From DAOUVR01 sp034430535 (GTDB lineage Bacteria; Chloroflexota; Dehalococcoidia; E44-bin15), in the NCBI GenBank assembly GCA_964443325.1, contig CAYUCL010000004.1, positions 62,001 through 126,000 on the forward strand: a DNA stretch of 64,000 nt, given 5' to 3'. Made by a program: the position numbers and the translations under genes. Shown one piece after another: positions 26,251 through 35,693 of this stretch. Numbering within the stretch: position 1 is the stretch's first letter; every line of letters starts with the position of its first letter. Under the pieces are notes generated by a model. That model was not told the origin of the DNA. It searched no databases and saw only the letters and a program-made list of their open reading frames with translations.

Positions 26251-26910
26251 ATGTTGAGCGTAGAGGAAGCCATCAAGCAGCGTCGCAGCATCCGCGGCTT
26301 CAAGCCCGACCCAGTCTCACAAGAGATGATTCTCCAGATGCTGGAGGCGGCTCGACTAGCGCCCTCAGGCAGCAATCGTCAGCCATGGCGCTACGCCGTT
26401 GTAACCGATGCTGATGAGAAGAAACGGTTGCGCCAGATATGCCTTGATCAGACCTTCATCGAGGAGGCGGCAGTGGTCTTCGTGGCCTGTGCCGACCTTT
26501 CTGCCTACTCCAAAGAGGCAGGTCTGCAGCGCAGTCAGGAATTCATCGACTTTGGAGTGGAGCTATCCGGTGGTTTTGCCAAGGCATTAGAACGTTTCGC
26601 CGATCCCGAGTTTCGCAAGCTTGCCGAATCCGCACCCGAGCCCGATTTACAAACGTTTATTGCACCAGCCACAGCCAATACCCAGATCGCCACGGAACAT
26701 CTGGTGCTTATGGCTACGGCCCTAGGGTTGGGCTCATGTTGGGTGGGAGCCATAACGGACTATGAAGCGGTCAAGAATCTCCTGGGCCTTCCTGAGCACG
26801 TCGTAGTAGTAGCCCTGGTAATGGTTGGTTACCCCAAATCCGTGCCGCCACCTCGGCCACGCCTCTCACTAGATGAGATACTGCTACGCCCTCTTCCTGA
26901 AGCTACATAG
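26251..26910 (+). CDS. Nitroreductase-family flavoprotein (copy 2)
   Basis: 219 aa, related to the preceding gene but clearly diverged. FMN-site marks are AIKQRRSIRGFKPDPVSQEM, APSGSNRQPWRYAVV and ALGLGSCWVGAI. An AAGGGGGG stretch precedes the ATG. The middle differs from copy 1, with an insert around residues 85-130, so the two probably act on different substrates. Its own promoter was not clear. Confidence 0.9.
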   Translation: MLSVEEAIKQRRSIRGFKPDPVSQEMILQMLEAARLAPSGSNRQPWRYAVVTDADEKKRLRQICLDQTFIEEAAVVFVACADLSAYSKEAGLQRSQEFIDFGVELSGGFAKALERFADPEFRKLAESAPEPDLQTFIAPATANTQIATEHLVLMATALGLGSCWVGAITDYEAVKNLLGLPEHVVVVALVMVGYPKSVPPPRPRLSLDEILLRPLPEAT

Positions 26911-27021
26911 CCTCAGTTTGTCCAGCGAGGTTAGCAACCCATAACAAAATACCTCCCTTGAAGGGAATGCCCCAACCCTGCGGATGTGTTCGGGGAAAAA
27001 CTTTGCATAGGAGTAGCAAAA

Positions 27022-27588
27022 ATGCAAGAACATACACCGACGTACGATGAGGCGCTATCACTGCTAAAAGAGTTCAACGAGAGCGATAGCTTGATAAAGC
27101 ACGCTTATGCCGTTGAGGGAGCGATGCGCTACATAGCTAGGAAGATGGGCCAAAATGAGGAGAAGTGGGGAATTGTTGGTCTGGTGCATGACCTCGACTA
27201 CGAACGTTTTCCCGACCAGCACTGCAAGAAGTCCCTAGAGATTCTAAAGGAACGGGGATGGCCAGAGGAATATATACGTGCGGTAGTCTCTCATGGCTGG
27301 AATGCTTTTAGTGACATTGAGCCCGAAACAGCTATGGAGAAGACATTATATGCCGTTGATGAACTGACAGGGCTTATCAATGCGGTAGCGATAATTCGAC
27401 CATCGAAGAGTGTAGCTGATTTGGAAGCAAAGTCGGTGATGAAGAAATGGAAGGACAAGTCATTTGCTGCTGGTGTCAACCGTTCGATTATCGAACAGGG
27501 AGCTGCGATGATGGGAGTGGAGTTGAAGGAGCTAATCACCGATGTCATTATGGGCATGCGCGACATGGCTGATAAGATAGGTCTATAA
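27022..27588 (+). CDS. HD-domain metal-dependent phosphohydrolase
   Basis: About 188 aa. HD motif residues: His in IKHAYAVEGAM, the HD pair in GLVHDLDYERFP, and a further His in VVSHGWNAFS, all consistent with a metal-binding phosphohydrolase. ATG 27022 has AGGAG eight bases upstream and is preferred to an upstream GTG at 26986. Proteins of this size are often annotated only as HD superfamily; the substrate is not known. It stands alone on its strand between the nitroreductases and the LysE-type gene. Confidence 0.85.
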   Translation: MQEHTPTYDEALSLLKEFNESDSLIKHAYAVEGAMRYIARKMGQNEEKWGIVGLVHDLDYERFPDQHCKKSLEILKERGWPEEYIRAVVSHGWNAFSDIEPETAMEKTLYAVDELTGLINAVAIIRPSKSVADLEAKSVMKKWKDKSFAAGVNRSIIEQGAAMMGVELKELITDVIMGMRDMADKIGL

Positions 27589-27757
27589 ATTCGCGATTCA
27601 ACGAAAAGTCAGGCTCTATGTAAATCTATCGACATTTAGCGTTTCAAAACCGAGCATAGCCAGTTGACATAATATTGAATCCGAAAGACTGCTCCTACTG
27701 CGTGCAGTGAACGCTCTCCAAGTTGACTTTGTCTCCACACAGTGCGAAACTGAAAAG

Positions 27758-28408
27758 ATGGCTCCTGTTAGTCTTTTCTTCATATTCGGCACCTCATTCG
27801 TCGTCGGCCTCTCTGGGGCAGCAATGCCGGGGCCACTTTTAGCGCTCAACATCAGCGAGGCAGCTCGCCGCGGATTCTGGGCAGGGCCACTTCTGATAGT
27901 GGGCCACGCAATTATAGAACTCGTACTGGTGATAGCCCTGGCCTGGGGGTTGAGCCAAATACTGGGTAACAATCTTGTTGCCGGTATAATCGGGGTGGTC
28001 GGCGGCCTGTTCCTGATGTGGATGTCCTTCTCCCTTTTTCGCCAGGCGCAGCATCAGGTACTACCAATGGCGGACGATCCTCAAGAGGGAACTTCCACCC
28101 GTAGATTAGTCTTGGCCGGCGTTTTGGTGAGCGTAGCCAACCCCTTCTGGTTATTATGGTGGGCAACCGTGGGAACCACATATCTATTGTGGTCCTTGAC
28201 AGTGGGCATAATCGGGGTCGCCCTGTTCTATGTAGGCCACATCCTTTCGGACTTTAGTTGGTACAGCCTGGTATCCCTGCTCATCGCCAAAGGACGGCGT
28301 CTAATGAGCAACAGGGTATACAGGGGACTTCTGGCCGTATGTGGTGTTGCCCTTCTCGGACTGGGGGGCTATTTCTTAGTCTCTGGGGCCCTGTTTCTCG
28401 CCAGCTAG
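27758..28408 (+). CDS. LysE/RhtB-family amino acid exporter
   Basis: A six-helix membrane protein of about 216 aa from ATG 27758. The family signature SGAAMPGPLLALNISEAARR follows the first helix, and GHAIIELVLVIAL and NPFWLLWWATVG are also typical. These proteins export amino acids or similar solutes. An in-frame GTG 17 codons upstream (27707) is possible but the hydrophobic start favours the ATG; no strong SD is seen for either. Confidence 0.88.
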   Translation: MAPVSLFFIFGTSFVVGLSGAAMPGPLLALNISEAARRGFWAGPLLIVGHAIIELVLVIALAWGLSQILGNNLVAGIIGVVGGLFLMWMSFSLFRQAQHQVLPMADDPQEGTSTRRLVLAGVLVSVANPFWLLWWATVGTTYLLWSLTVGIIGVALFYVGHILSDFSWYSLVSLLIAKGRRLMSNRVYRGLLAVCGVALLGLGGYFLVSGALFLAS

Positions 28409-28520
28409 TAGCGCTCCTTATAGGACTGTATTATGCTCCTCGATGAGGCTAATAGAAAATGAAACGCTATTCTTGCAAATTAGCCTAAAATTTGCCAGGA
28501 AATGCAATTATGGTATATAG

Positions 28521-28549
28521 TTGCACTTGTCAGGAAAAGTTGATATAAT
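28521..28549 (+). promoter_or_regulatory. Putative promoter for the liv-ior operon
   Basis: TTGCAC (28521-28526), 17-base spacer, perfect TATAAT (28544-28549). It lies 89 bases before livK and no other promoter is obvious in the spacer from 28409. Confidence 0.5.
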
Positions 28550-28638
28550 CCAGCCTCAGTAAGCTATGACGCTATGATAAGGTATCCATGGCAGTAGCTA
28601 GGCAAAGGTGAATATCTTTTGAAAGGGGGGACAACTTA

Positions 28639-29808
28639 ATGAAAAAGGTCGTATTCATTGCCCTGGCGCTGATACTGGTCATAGGTATCACGCCCCTCAT
28701 GGCATGCGGGGGCGAAGAAGGTGAGACAGAGGAATATGTAATTGGCGCTGTTTTGGCCCTAAGCGGTCACGGTTCGAGTCTTGGTGAGCCTGAGAAGCAG
28801 ACATTTAAGATGCTGGAGGACGAGCTGAATGCAGCGGGTGGCATAGATGTCAAGGTTATCATTTACGATACCGAGACTGATTCAACCACTGCTATAACCG
28901 CAACCAAGAGACTCATCGAACAGGACAATGTCCTGGCCGTCATGGGCGCTACCACTTCAGGAGTTAGCATGGCGTTGCTAGACACTATCACCGATGCGCA
29001 AGTGCCGCTGGTATCCCTCGCCGCCTCTGATGAAATCATCCAGCCGGTGGAGCAGCGCTACTGGATTTTCAAGACGCCGCAGACCAACTCCCAGGTAGTA
29101 GGCCGTCTCTATCAATACCTCGAGTCACAGGACATCAATGAGATTGCCATCATATCAGCAACCGACGGCTTCGGAGTGCTTGGCCATGGCGCCTTGGTTG
29201 GCGAAACCGAAGACTGGGACATTACCATCGTGGCTGACGAGACGTTCGACCCTGACGATACCGACATGACAACGCAATTGACTGTAATCAAGGGGTTTGA
29301 ACCCGAGGCAGTGATATGTTGGGGTACAGACAAGGGTTCCTCCGTGGTCGCCAAGAACATGCAAACTCTTCAAATGGATATGCCGCTGCTGATGAGCCAT
29401 GGCATTGCCAGTATGGACTTCATCGACGCGGCGGGCGACGCGGCCAACGGCGTCATCTTTCCCGTTGGCAAGCTCCCTGTAGCTGAGTTACTGCCTGACA
29501 CCGACCCGCAGAAGGACGTTCTGCTGGCGTACAAGTCCGACTTCGAGGATCTCTACGGTGAGGGGTCTGCCGATACATTCGGTGGACATGCGTGGGACGC
29601 CTTTAAGCTGATCACCAACGCTATCCAAGATCTAGTGGACGAGAGCGCCGACGTGACCAGCGCCAGCATCAGAGACAAGCTGGAGACCGCCCAACTCACT
29701 GGTATCAGTGGCATTTTCCAGATGTCGGCGACCGATCATCTGGGTCTAGGGCCTGATGCTCTCACCCTGGTAGAGATCGTGGACGGCGAATGGACCTCAG
29801 CCGAATAG
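28639..29808 (+). CDS. livK: ABC transporter substrate-binding lipoprotein (LivK-type)
   Basis: Binding protein of a branched-chain/aromatic amino acid importer, 389 aa. A lipoprotein signal peptide ends in LMAC with the lipidated Cys at residue 23, so it is anchored outside the membrane. It has a Leu/Ile/Val-binding protein fold with VIGAVLALSGHGSSLGEP near the start. A GAAAGGGGGG site precedes the ATG. It heads a five-gene transporter operon (binding protein, two permeases, two ATPases). The following IOR, aryl-CoA ligase and DAHP synthase genes suggest aromatic amino or acid substrates, by inference. Confidence 0.93.
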   Translation: MKKVVFIALALILVIGITPLMACGGEEGETEEYVIGAVLALSGHGSSLGEPEKQTFKMLEDELNAAGGIDVKVIIYDTETDSTTAITATKRLIEQDNVLAVMGATTSGVSMALLDTITDAQVPLVSLAASDEIIQPVEQRYWIFKTPQTNSQVVGRLYQYLESQDINEIAIISATDGFGVLGHGALVGETEDWDITIVADETFDPDDTDMTTQLTVIKGFEPEAVICWGTDKGSSVVAKNMQTLQMDMPLLMSHGIASMDFIDAAGDAANGVIFPVGKLPVAELLPDTDPQKDVLLAYKSDFEDLYGEGSADTFGGHAWDAFKLITNAIQDLVDESADVTSASIRDKLETAQLTGISGIFQMSATDHLGLGPDALTLVEIVDGEWTSAE

Positions 29809-29849
29809 TAACGATTAAGACTAGCTGATCTTCTACTACAACCTAACAG

Positions 29850-30722
29850 ATGGCCACCTGGCAACTGGTTCAGTATGTGGTGACCGGGATCACGGTGGGT
29901 AGCATATATGCCATCGTTGGTCTCGGTTTCACCATAATTTACAGTGTGACTGGCATAATCAACTTTGCCCAGGGCGAGTTCGTCATGCTGGGCGGGATGA
30001 TTGCCTTTAGTCTCATTGGTCTCGGTCTCTCCATGCCTGTGGCCCTGATACTAGCGGTCGTGCTGGTTACCCTCGCGGGAATAATCTTCAACCTTGTAGC
30101 CATCCGCCCCGCTGGACGTGCTTCCACCATCACGCTGATCATTATCACCATCGGCGGAGCGCTTTTCATACGTGCCGTGGCGGGGCTGTACTGGGGCAGG
30201 GACGCCGTGCCGCTCCCACCTTTCACCGGTGATGAGTCTCTTTCGTTCCTCGGCGCTTACATTTTACCTCAAAGCCTGTGGGTGATCGGCATAACTGCGG
30301 TGCTCATGGTGGGTGTCTATCTTCTACTGAACCGGACGCTTGTGGGCAAGGCACTCAAGGCTGCCGCTATTAATAAGCGAGCGGCGGCCCTGGTGGGCAT
30401 CGATGCCCGTATGATGTCGCTTATTAGCTTCGCGCTAGCTGCCGCCACGGGAGCTATCGCCGGAGTAGTCATCGCCCCGCTCAGCTATGCATCCTATGAT
30501 ATGGGCATCATGCTAGGTCTTAAGGGATTCGTGGCTGCCGCCATGGGTGGCTTCACCGGGGTACGGGGTGTATTCCTCGGGGGCCTGGGCCTGGGCCTGG
30601 CAGAATCGCTGGCGGCGGGCTACATATCATCGTCCTACAAGAATGCCATCGCCTTGATATTCCTGTTCGCCGTCCTCCTTATCCGCTCCCGCAAGCTAAT
30701 GGTTGGAGAGGAAGGGACATGA
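29850..30722 (+). CDS. livH: Branched-chain amino acid ABC transporter permease
   Basis: Inner-membrane permease, 290 aa, of the LivH type. It opens with TVGSIYAIVGLGFTIIYSVT, and shows the NFAQGEFVMLGG motif and the cytoplasmic coupling loop GKALKAAAINKRAAALVGID. Eight or so helices. Ends in an ATGATG overlap with livM. Confidence 0.95.
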   Translation: MATWQLVQYVVTGITVGSIYAIVGLGFTIIYSVTGIINFAQGEFVMLGGMIAFSLIGLGLSMPVALILAVVLVTLAGIIFNLVAIRPAGRASTITLIIITIGGALFIRAVAGLYWGRDAVPLPPFTGDESLSFLGAYILPQSLWVIGITAVLMVGVYLLLNRTLVGKALKAAAINKRAAALVGIDARMMSLISFALAAATGAIAGVVIAPLSYASYDMGIMLGLKGFVAAAMGGFTGVRGVFLGGLGLGLAESLAAGYISSSYKNAIALIFLFAVLLIRSRKLMVGEEGT

Positions 30723-31687
30723 TGCCACTCTTCATTCGGGGCAGGGGGAAGATGCTGGTCATAGCTACCTTGGTCGTTCTGCTGAGTATTGTCCCTCTAC
30801 TTGGCAATGCCTACTACACCAGCGTTCTCATCATAATCGGCATCCACACCATTGTTACTGTAGGCCTCTGCCTGCTCATGGGTTATACCGGACAGGTTAG
30901 CCTGGGCCACGCCGCATTCTATGGCATCGGTGCGTACATAGCCGCCATCCTGAGCAAGACCTATCATGTCGATCCATGGCTGGCAATGGTAGTGGCAATT
31001 ATCGCCACCGCTGCCTTCGCCTTCGCCATAGGCTTTCCAGTGTTTCGCCTTCGCGGCAACTACCTGGCTATGGCCACGCTTGGCCTGGGCATCATCATCT
31101 GGATACTCTTCCGCGAGTTGGACTGGATCACCGGCGGTCAATCGGGCTTCCTCGATATACCAACCCTGTCTATCGGTGGATTCAGTTTCCATAGCGATTT
31201 CAGATTCTACTATCTTGTATGGGGTTTCTGCATAGCGGTGATGTTTATCTCTCAGAACATCGTGGGTTCAAGGATGGGCCGGGCGATGCGTGCTATCCGC
31301 GACAGCGAGAGCGCTTCTCAATCTCTGGGCATTAACGTAACCCTGGTCAAGGTAAAAATTCTCGCTCTTTCCGCTGCCTATGCCGCGCTGGCAGGCAGCC
31401 TTTATGCCTATTATGTAGGATTTATCGACCCACCGCCTTTTGGTTTCTTGTTCTCAATACGCTTAGTAGTGATGGCCGTTGTCGGCGGGCTGGCCAGTAT
31501 TTGGGGCGCTATCTTCGGCGCAGCCAGCGTCCGTCTTCTGACCGAGTTCTTGCATCCCTTTGGGGACATAGACGTGGTACTCTTTGGGTTGATTATAGTG
31601 GTGGTTGTTATCCTCTCACCCCAAGGGGTCATCCGAGGGCTTGTAGATCTCTGGCGAAGAATATCAAGAAAGCTGGCACCAAGTTAG
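30719..31687 (+). CDS. livM: Branched-chain amino acid ABC transporter permease
   Basis: Second permease, 322 aa, LivM type. Marks are LLMGYTGQVSLGHAAFYGIG, LRGNYLAMATLGLG and the coupling loop GRAMRAIRDSESASQSLGIN. The start overlaps the livH stop (ATGA), so translation is coupled. Pairs with LivH. Confidence 0.95.
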   Translation: MMPLFIRGRGKMLVIATLVVLLSIVPLLGNAYYTSVLIIIGIHTIVTVGLCLLMGYTGQVSLGHAAFYGIGAYIAAILSKTYHVDPWLAMVVAIIATAAFAFAIGFPVFRLRGNYLAMATLGLGIIIWILFRELDWITGGQSGFLDIPTLSIGGFSFHSDFRFYYLVWGFCIAVMFISQNIVGSRMGRAMRAIRDSESASQSLGINVTLVKVKILALSAAYAALAGSLYAYYVGFIDPPPFGFLFSIRLVVMAVVGGLASIWGAIFGAASVRLLTEFLHPFGDIDVVLFGLIIVVVVILSPQGVIRGLVDLWRRISRKLAPS

Positions 31688-31694
31688 GTGATGT

Positions 31695-32468
31695 ATGGTT
31701 GACATCCTGCAAATGAAGGGACTAACCAAGGCCTTCGGCGGTGTGATTGCCGTAAACAAACTCGACCTGGAAATTCATGAAGGTGAGCTCATCGCCATAA
31801 TTGGACCCAATGGGGCGGGAAAAACCACGCTGTTTAACCTCATCGCCGGCGTTTTCCCTCCCACCAGGGGCCAGATATTCTTCCATGGGCAGGCCTTGGC
31901 CGGTACCAATGACTACCAGAGGGCGCGAATGGGTATAGCCCGCACCTTTCAGGATGTGCGCCTCTTTGGTAATATGTCTGTGCTGGATAATATTATGGTT
32001 GGCCTTCACCCGAGAAGCAAATATGGCATGCTAAGCGCCGCTTTTCGATTGCCACGGGGGCACCGCGAGGAAGCTAGTATACGACTCACCGCAATCAACA
32101 CCCTCAATATGGTTGGCCTGGGGCGGCGAGCCAATATCAATGCCTCCGAGCTTACCTTCGGACAGCAGAAGCTAATTTCTATCGCACGGGCCCTGGCCAC
32201 CAAGCCTCGCATCATTATGCTCGATGAGCCTGCGGCAGGCTCCAATGTCCTGGAGACCCAGGAAATCTCCGACCTCGCCAAGCGCATCCTTGAAATGGGG
32301 ATAACCGTGATACTGGTGGAACACGACATGCGTTTCGTCATGGGAACGGCCGAGCGTGTTGTGGTCCTTGATGGAGGTGAGAAGATCGCTGAGGGCACGC
32401 CCAGTCAGATCCAGAACGACCGACGAGTCATCACTGCCTATCTCGGCGAACAGGAGGACCAGATATGA
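31695..32468 (+). CDS. livG: Branched-chain amino acid ABC transporter ATP-binding protein
   Basis: ABC ATPase, 257 aa, LivG type. Walker A GPNGAGKTTLFN, a family-specific RTFQDVRLFGNMSVLDNI, the Walker B and following residues MLDEPAAGSN. The signature stretch reads LTFGQQKLISIARAL, in which the common SGGQ is TFGQ (common in LivG). Its stop overlaps the livF start. Confidence 0.94.
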   Translation: MVDILQMKGLTKAFGGVIAVNKLDLEIHEGELIAIIGPNGAGKTTLFNLIAGVFPPTRGQIFFHGQALAGTNDYQRARMGIARTFQDVRLFGNMSVLDNIMVGLHPRSKYGMLSAAFRLPRGHREEASIRLTAINTLNMVGLGRRANINASELTFGQQKLISIARALATKPRIIMLDEPAAGSNVLETQEISDLAKRILEMGITVILVEHDMRFVMGTAERVVVLDGGEKIAEGTPSQIQNDRRVITAYLGEQEDQI

Positions 32469-33265
32469 TCCTCAGTGTGGACCATGTTTCAGTAGCCTAT
32501 GGGAAACTCAATGCAGTGTGGGATGTATCACTGGGTGTGGGAAAGGGAGAAATAGTGACGCTTATCGGCGCCAATGGCGCGGGCAAGACGACCTTGCTTA
32601 ACGCTATCGTTGGACTGCTACCAGTGAAAAGTGGCGCAGTGTACCTGGGGGAACGCAATATCACCGGCCGTAAGGCACACAGGCTTGTGAAGCTAGGTAT
32701 TGGATATGTGGCAGAAGGCAGAGGCATGTTCGGGAGCATGTCGGTCTTGGATAACCTCATCCTGGGTGCATACGCCCAGCATGGAGGCTGGACCAGCCAG
32801 CTCGGTGATGCGACGTGGTTATTGCGTCGGGAGGATCTTAAGCGTAGAATAGAGCATGTATATCAGCTATTTCCTCGCTTGACGACACGTGAGAACCAGA
32901 AAGCAGGAAGCCTGTCCGGCGGCGAGCAGCAGATGTTGGCAATAGGAAGAGCTCTCATGACCGCACCCAAGCTCCTCCTTCTCGATGAGCCCTCTCTCGG
33001 ACTAGCACCAAATTTGGCGAGAGAGATCTTCGGATTGCTCAACAGGTTGCGAGACGAGGGCATGGCAATATTACTGGTGGAACAGGACGCTGTTGCCAGC
33101 TTGAGGATAGCTGATCGGGGCTACGTAATGGAGATGGGTCGCATAGTTATTGAGGATACAGCCAAACATCTCATCAACAATGACAAGGTAAGACAGGCCT
33201 ATCTCGGCCAGGTTTGGGGAGCCACTTCAACAACCCCAGCACAAGAACGAGAGAATCAGATTTGA
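32465..33265 (+). CDS. livF: Branched-chain amino acid ABC transporter ATP-binding protein
   Basis: ABC ATPase, 266 aa, LivF type. Walker A GANGAGKTTLLN, signature SLSGGEQQMLAIGRAL, Walker B LLLDEPSLGLAP. ATGA overlap with livG; the stop overlaps the TTG start of iorA, so the oxidoreductase is translated with the transporter. Confidence 0.95.
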   Translation: MILSVDHVSVAYGKLNAVWDVSLGVGKGEIVTLIGANGAGKTTLLNAIVGLLPVKSGAVYLGERNITGRKAHRLVKLGIGYVAEGRGMFGSMSVLDNLILGAYAQHGGWTSQLGDATWLLRREDLKRRIEHVYQLFPRLTTRENQKAGSLSGGEQQMLAIGRALMTAPKLLLLDEPSLGLAPNLAREIFGLLNRLRDEGMAILLVEQDAVASLRIADRGYVMEMGRIVIEDTAKHLINNDKVRQAYLGQVWGATSTTPAQERENQI

Positions 33266-35082
33266 AACAGCTACTATCAGGAAATGAGGCTATTGCCTTG
33301 GGTGCATATCACGCCGGCGTCCAGGTGGCTAGCGCTTATCCCGGTACCCCCAGTACTGAAATCCTGGAGAACATGGCTAGCTATAAAGATGTATACGCCG
33401 AATGGTCCACCAATGAGAAAGTAGCCATGGAGGTGGGATTAGGAGCTGCAACAGCAGGGGTGCGCGCCTTGGTCTCGATGAAACATGTGGGGCTCAATGT
33501 AGCTGCCGATGCCTTCTTCGGCGCCTCCAATGTGGGCGTTCGCGGCGGGCTGGTGGTGGTATGTGCAGACGACCCCGGGATGCACAGCTCGCAAAACGAG
33601 CAGGACAACCGTCATTACGCTCGCTTCGCCAAGGTGCCTATGCTGGAGCCATCGAACAGCCAGGAAGCCTATTCACTTATGGCATATGCCTTCCGCCTGA
33701 GTGAAGAGCTGGACTCCCCCATCATGGTCCGAACTACCACCCGCATCTCACATGCAAAATCAGTGGTGGAAGTTGCTGGAGAGCGACCAGAACTGGGCCC
33801 ACCACCACCATTTATTCATTCGCCCAGCAAATACGTCATGGTGCCGTCGAATGCCCGTCCACGACATCCGTTGGCGGAGCAGCGCATCTTGCGCGCAGCG
33901 GAGCGTTTCGAAGAGTTTCCCCTCAACGAAGTCATCTGGGGAGACCGCAAGGTCGGCATCATCTCTGCTGGCGTAGCCTACCAATACGCACGTGAAGCAT
34001 TCCCTCAGGCCTCCTTCCTCAAGTTGGTTACTACCTACCCACTGCCTCATCAATTGGTAAAAAGCTTTGCTGCTGAGGTGAAAACTCTGATAGTGGTGGA
34101 GGAGCTCGATCCCTTCATGGAGGAAATCATCAAGTCAATAGGCATTGCAGTGCAGGGCAAATCCCTGTTCCCCATAATAGGCGAACTCAATATCGACATA
34201 GTGCTCCAGGGAGCAATGAAAGCAGGCCTTATTTCACGAATGCCAAAAGAGGCGGTGGCCACCACTCCCGCCTTGAAGCCTCTTCCTCCACGTCCTCCTC
34301 TTCTGTGTCCAGGATGCCCCCACCGCGGCGTGGGCTATGTCTTGAGTCGCCTCAGGTTTGGTCCCAAGGGGTCGATTCCAGGCGCTAGAGTCGGTGGCAG
34401 GAAAGGAAAAGAGTGGCACATCGCCACCTCTGACATAGGCTGTTACACCCTGATGGTATATTCACCCCTCTTTGCTATTGACAGTTGTGTGTGCATGGGA
34501 GCCAGTATTACCATGGCGCATGGCCTGGAGAAGGCTGGGGTGGCAGAAAAGACGGTGTCGGTTCTCGGAGATTCCACCTTCATGCACACCGGCATCCCAG
34601 GCTTGGTGAATATGGTCTACAACAGGAGCCACAGCACAGTGATCATTCTAGACAACCATACTACCGCTATGACCGGGCATCAGGGCCACCCCGCAGCCGG
34701 ACGCTCAGCCAGGAATGAAGAGGCTCCCAAGGTGGATATCGCAGAGCTGGCGCGCGGCATCGGTGTCAAAGACGTTAATGTAATAAGCGCGTTCAATCTA
34801 AAGGAGATTGAAGACACCATTAGGCATTGCACCGCCAATAATGAACCTTCGGTTATCGTAGTCCAGGGGCCCTGTTCGTTATATGAGCGAATCAGTGGGA
34901 CAGCGCTCAGGGTCAACGAAGAACGCTGTAATGGGTGCAAGCTATGCCTGGACATCGGGTGTCCTGCCATAACCTTCGATGGTGATAAAGCATACATTGT
35001 CCCCACCATGTGCATTGGGGAGAGCTGTTCCCTATGCGTTCAGGTCTGCGCACGCAACGCCATTGAGAAAGCAGGCGATTGA
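33262..35082 (+). CDS. iorA: Indolepyruvate:ferredoxin oxidoreductase, alpha subunit (copy 1)
   Basis: Catalytic TPP- and Fe-S-containing subunit that converts aryl-pyruvates and CoA to aryl-acetyl-CoA with ferredoxin. About 606 aa from TTG 33262, which overlaps the livF TGA. Seen: LLSGNEAIALGAYHAGVQVA, AYPGTPSTEI, the TPP-binding LGDSTFMHTGIPGLVNMVYN, and a C-terminal ferredoxin (CNGCKLCLDIGCPAI; CIGESCSLCVQVC). The second cluster has an extra residue before its second Cys. It is followed by iorB with TGATG coupling. The neighbouring aryl-CoA ligase, aminotransferase and DAHP synthase support aromatic 2-oxoacid substrates. A second copy is at 58883. Confidence 0.94.
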   Translation: MKQLLSGNEAIALGAYHAGVQVASAYPGTPSTEILENMASYKDVYAEWSTNEKVAMEVGLGAATAGVRALVSMKHVGLNVAADAFFGASNVGVRGGLVVVCADDPGMHSSQNEQDNRHYARFAKVPMLEPSNSQEAYSLMAYAFRLSEELDSPIMVRTTTRISHAKSVVEVAGERPELGPPPPFIHSPSKYVMVPSNARPRHPLAEQRILRAAERFEEFPLNEVIWGDRKVGIISAGVAYQYAREAFPQASFLKLVTTYPLPHQLVKSFAAEVKTLIVVEELDPFMEEIIKSIGIAVQGKSLFPIIGELNIDIVLQGAMKAGLISRMPKEAVATTPALKPLPPRPPLLCPGCPHRGVGYVLSRLRFGPKGSIPGARVGGRKGKEWHIATSDIGCYTLMVYSPLFAIDSCVCMGASITMAHGLEKAGVAEKTVSVLGDSTFMHTGIPGLVNMVYNRSHSTVIILDNHTTAMTGHQGHPAAGRSARNEEAPKVDIAELARGIGVKDVNVISAFNLKEIEDTIRHCTANNEPSVIVVQGPCSLYERISGTALRVNEERCNGCKLCLDIGCPAITFDGDKAYIVPTMCIGESCSLCVQVCARNAIEKAGD

Positions 35083-35693
35083 TGCTTGAAAAGGTTGACA
35101 TCTTAATGACTGGAGTAGGGGGCCAGGGCGTCATTATGGCATCCGATATCTTGACTACGGCCGCCCTTGACATTGGCTATGATGTGAAGAAGACGGACTC
35201 CCTGGGCATGGCCCAGCGTGGTGGTAGCGTAACCAGCCATGTGCGTATAGGGGAGAAGGTCTTTTCCCCCATGATTCCCCCAGGTGGTGCCGATTTTCTG
35301 GTGTCCTATGAACGCCTCGAGGCAGTCCGTTCCTTGGTACTGCTGAGGCCTGATGGCATCGCTATTATTGACAGCGTTGCTGTAACCCCGCTCTCGGTTA
35401 CCATAGAAGGTTACCATTATCCCAGTATTGATGAAGTTAAGGAGTCCATTTCCAGCATTACCCAGCGGGTATATGTCCTGCCAGTAATGGAGATGGCAAC
35501 CAAGCTAGGCAATCCAAGAGCGTCCAGCGTGCTGTGCCTGGGCTTTCTGTCCGTTTTTCTGGAGATACCTGAGCAGAGCTGGCTTGACGAAATAAGGAGA
35601 CACTTGCCATCTCGTCTGCATGAGGTGAACCTGGCAGCATTCAACACTGGCGTTGAGGCAGCTCGGGAAAGACAAAAGGAGGAGGACAATTGA
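35082..35693 (+). CDS. iorB: Indolepyruvate:ferredoxin oxidoreductase, beta subunit (copy 1)
   Basis: The small subunit, 203 aa, with GVGGQGVIMASDILTTAAL near the N-terminus and AQRGGSVTSHVRIG after it, both typical of the gamma-type domain of 2-oxoacid oxidoreductases. ATG 35082 overlaps the iorA stop (TGATG). Forms the heterodimer with IorA. Confidence 0.93.
   Translation: MLEKVDILMTGVGGQGVIMASDILTTAALDIGYDVKKTDSLGMAQRGGSVTSHVRIGEKVFSPMIPPGGADFLVSYERLEAVRSLVLLRPDGIAIIDSVAVTPLSVTIEGYHYPSIDEVKESISSITQRVYVLPVMEMATKLGNPRASSVLCLGFLSVFLEIPEQSWLDEIRRHLPSRLHEVNLAAFNTGVEAARERQKEEDN

Noticed and set aside
28765..28780. GGTTCGAGTC resembling a tRNA T-loop
   Set aside because: It lies inside livK and has no surrounding cloverleaf.
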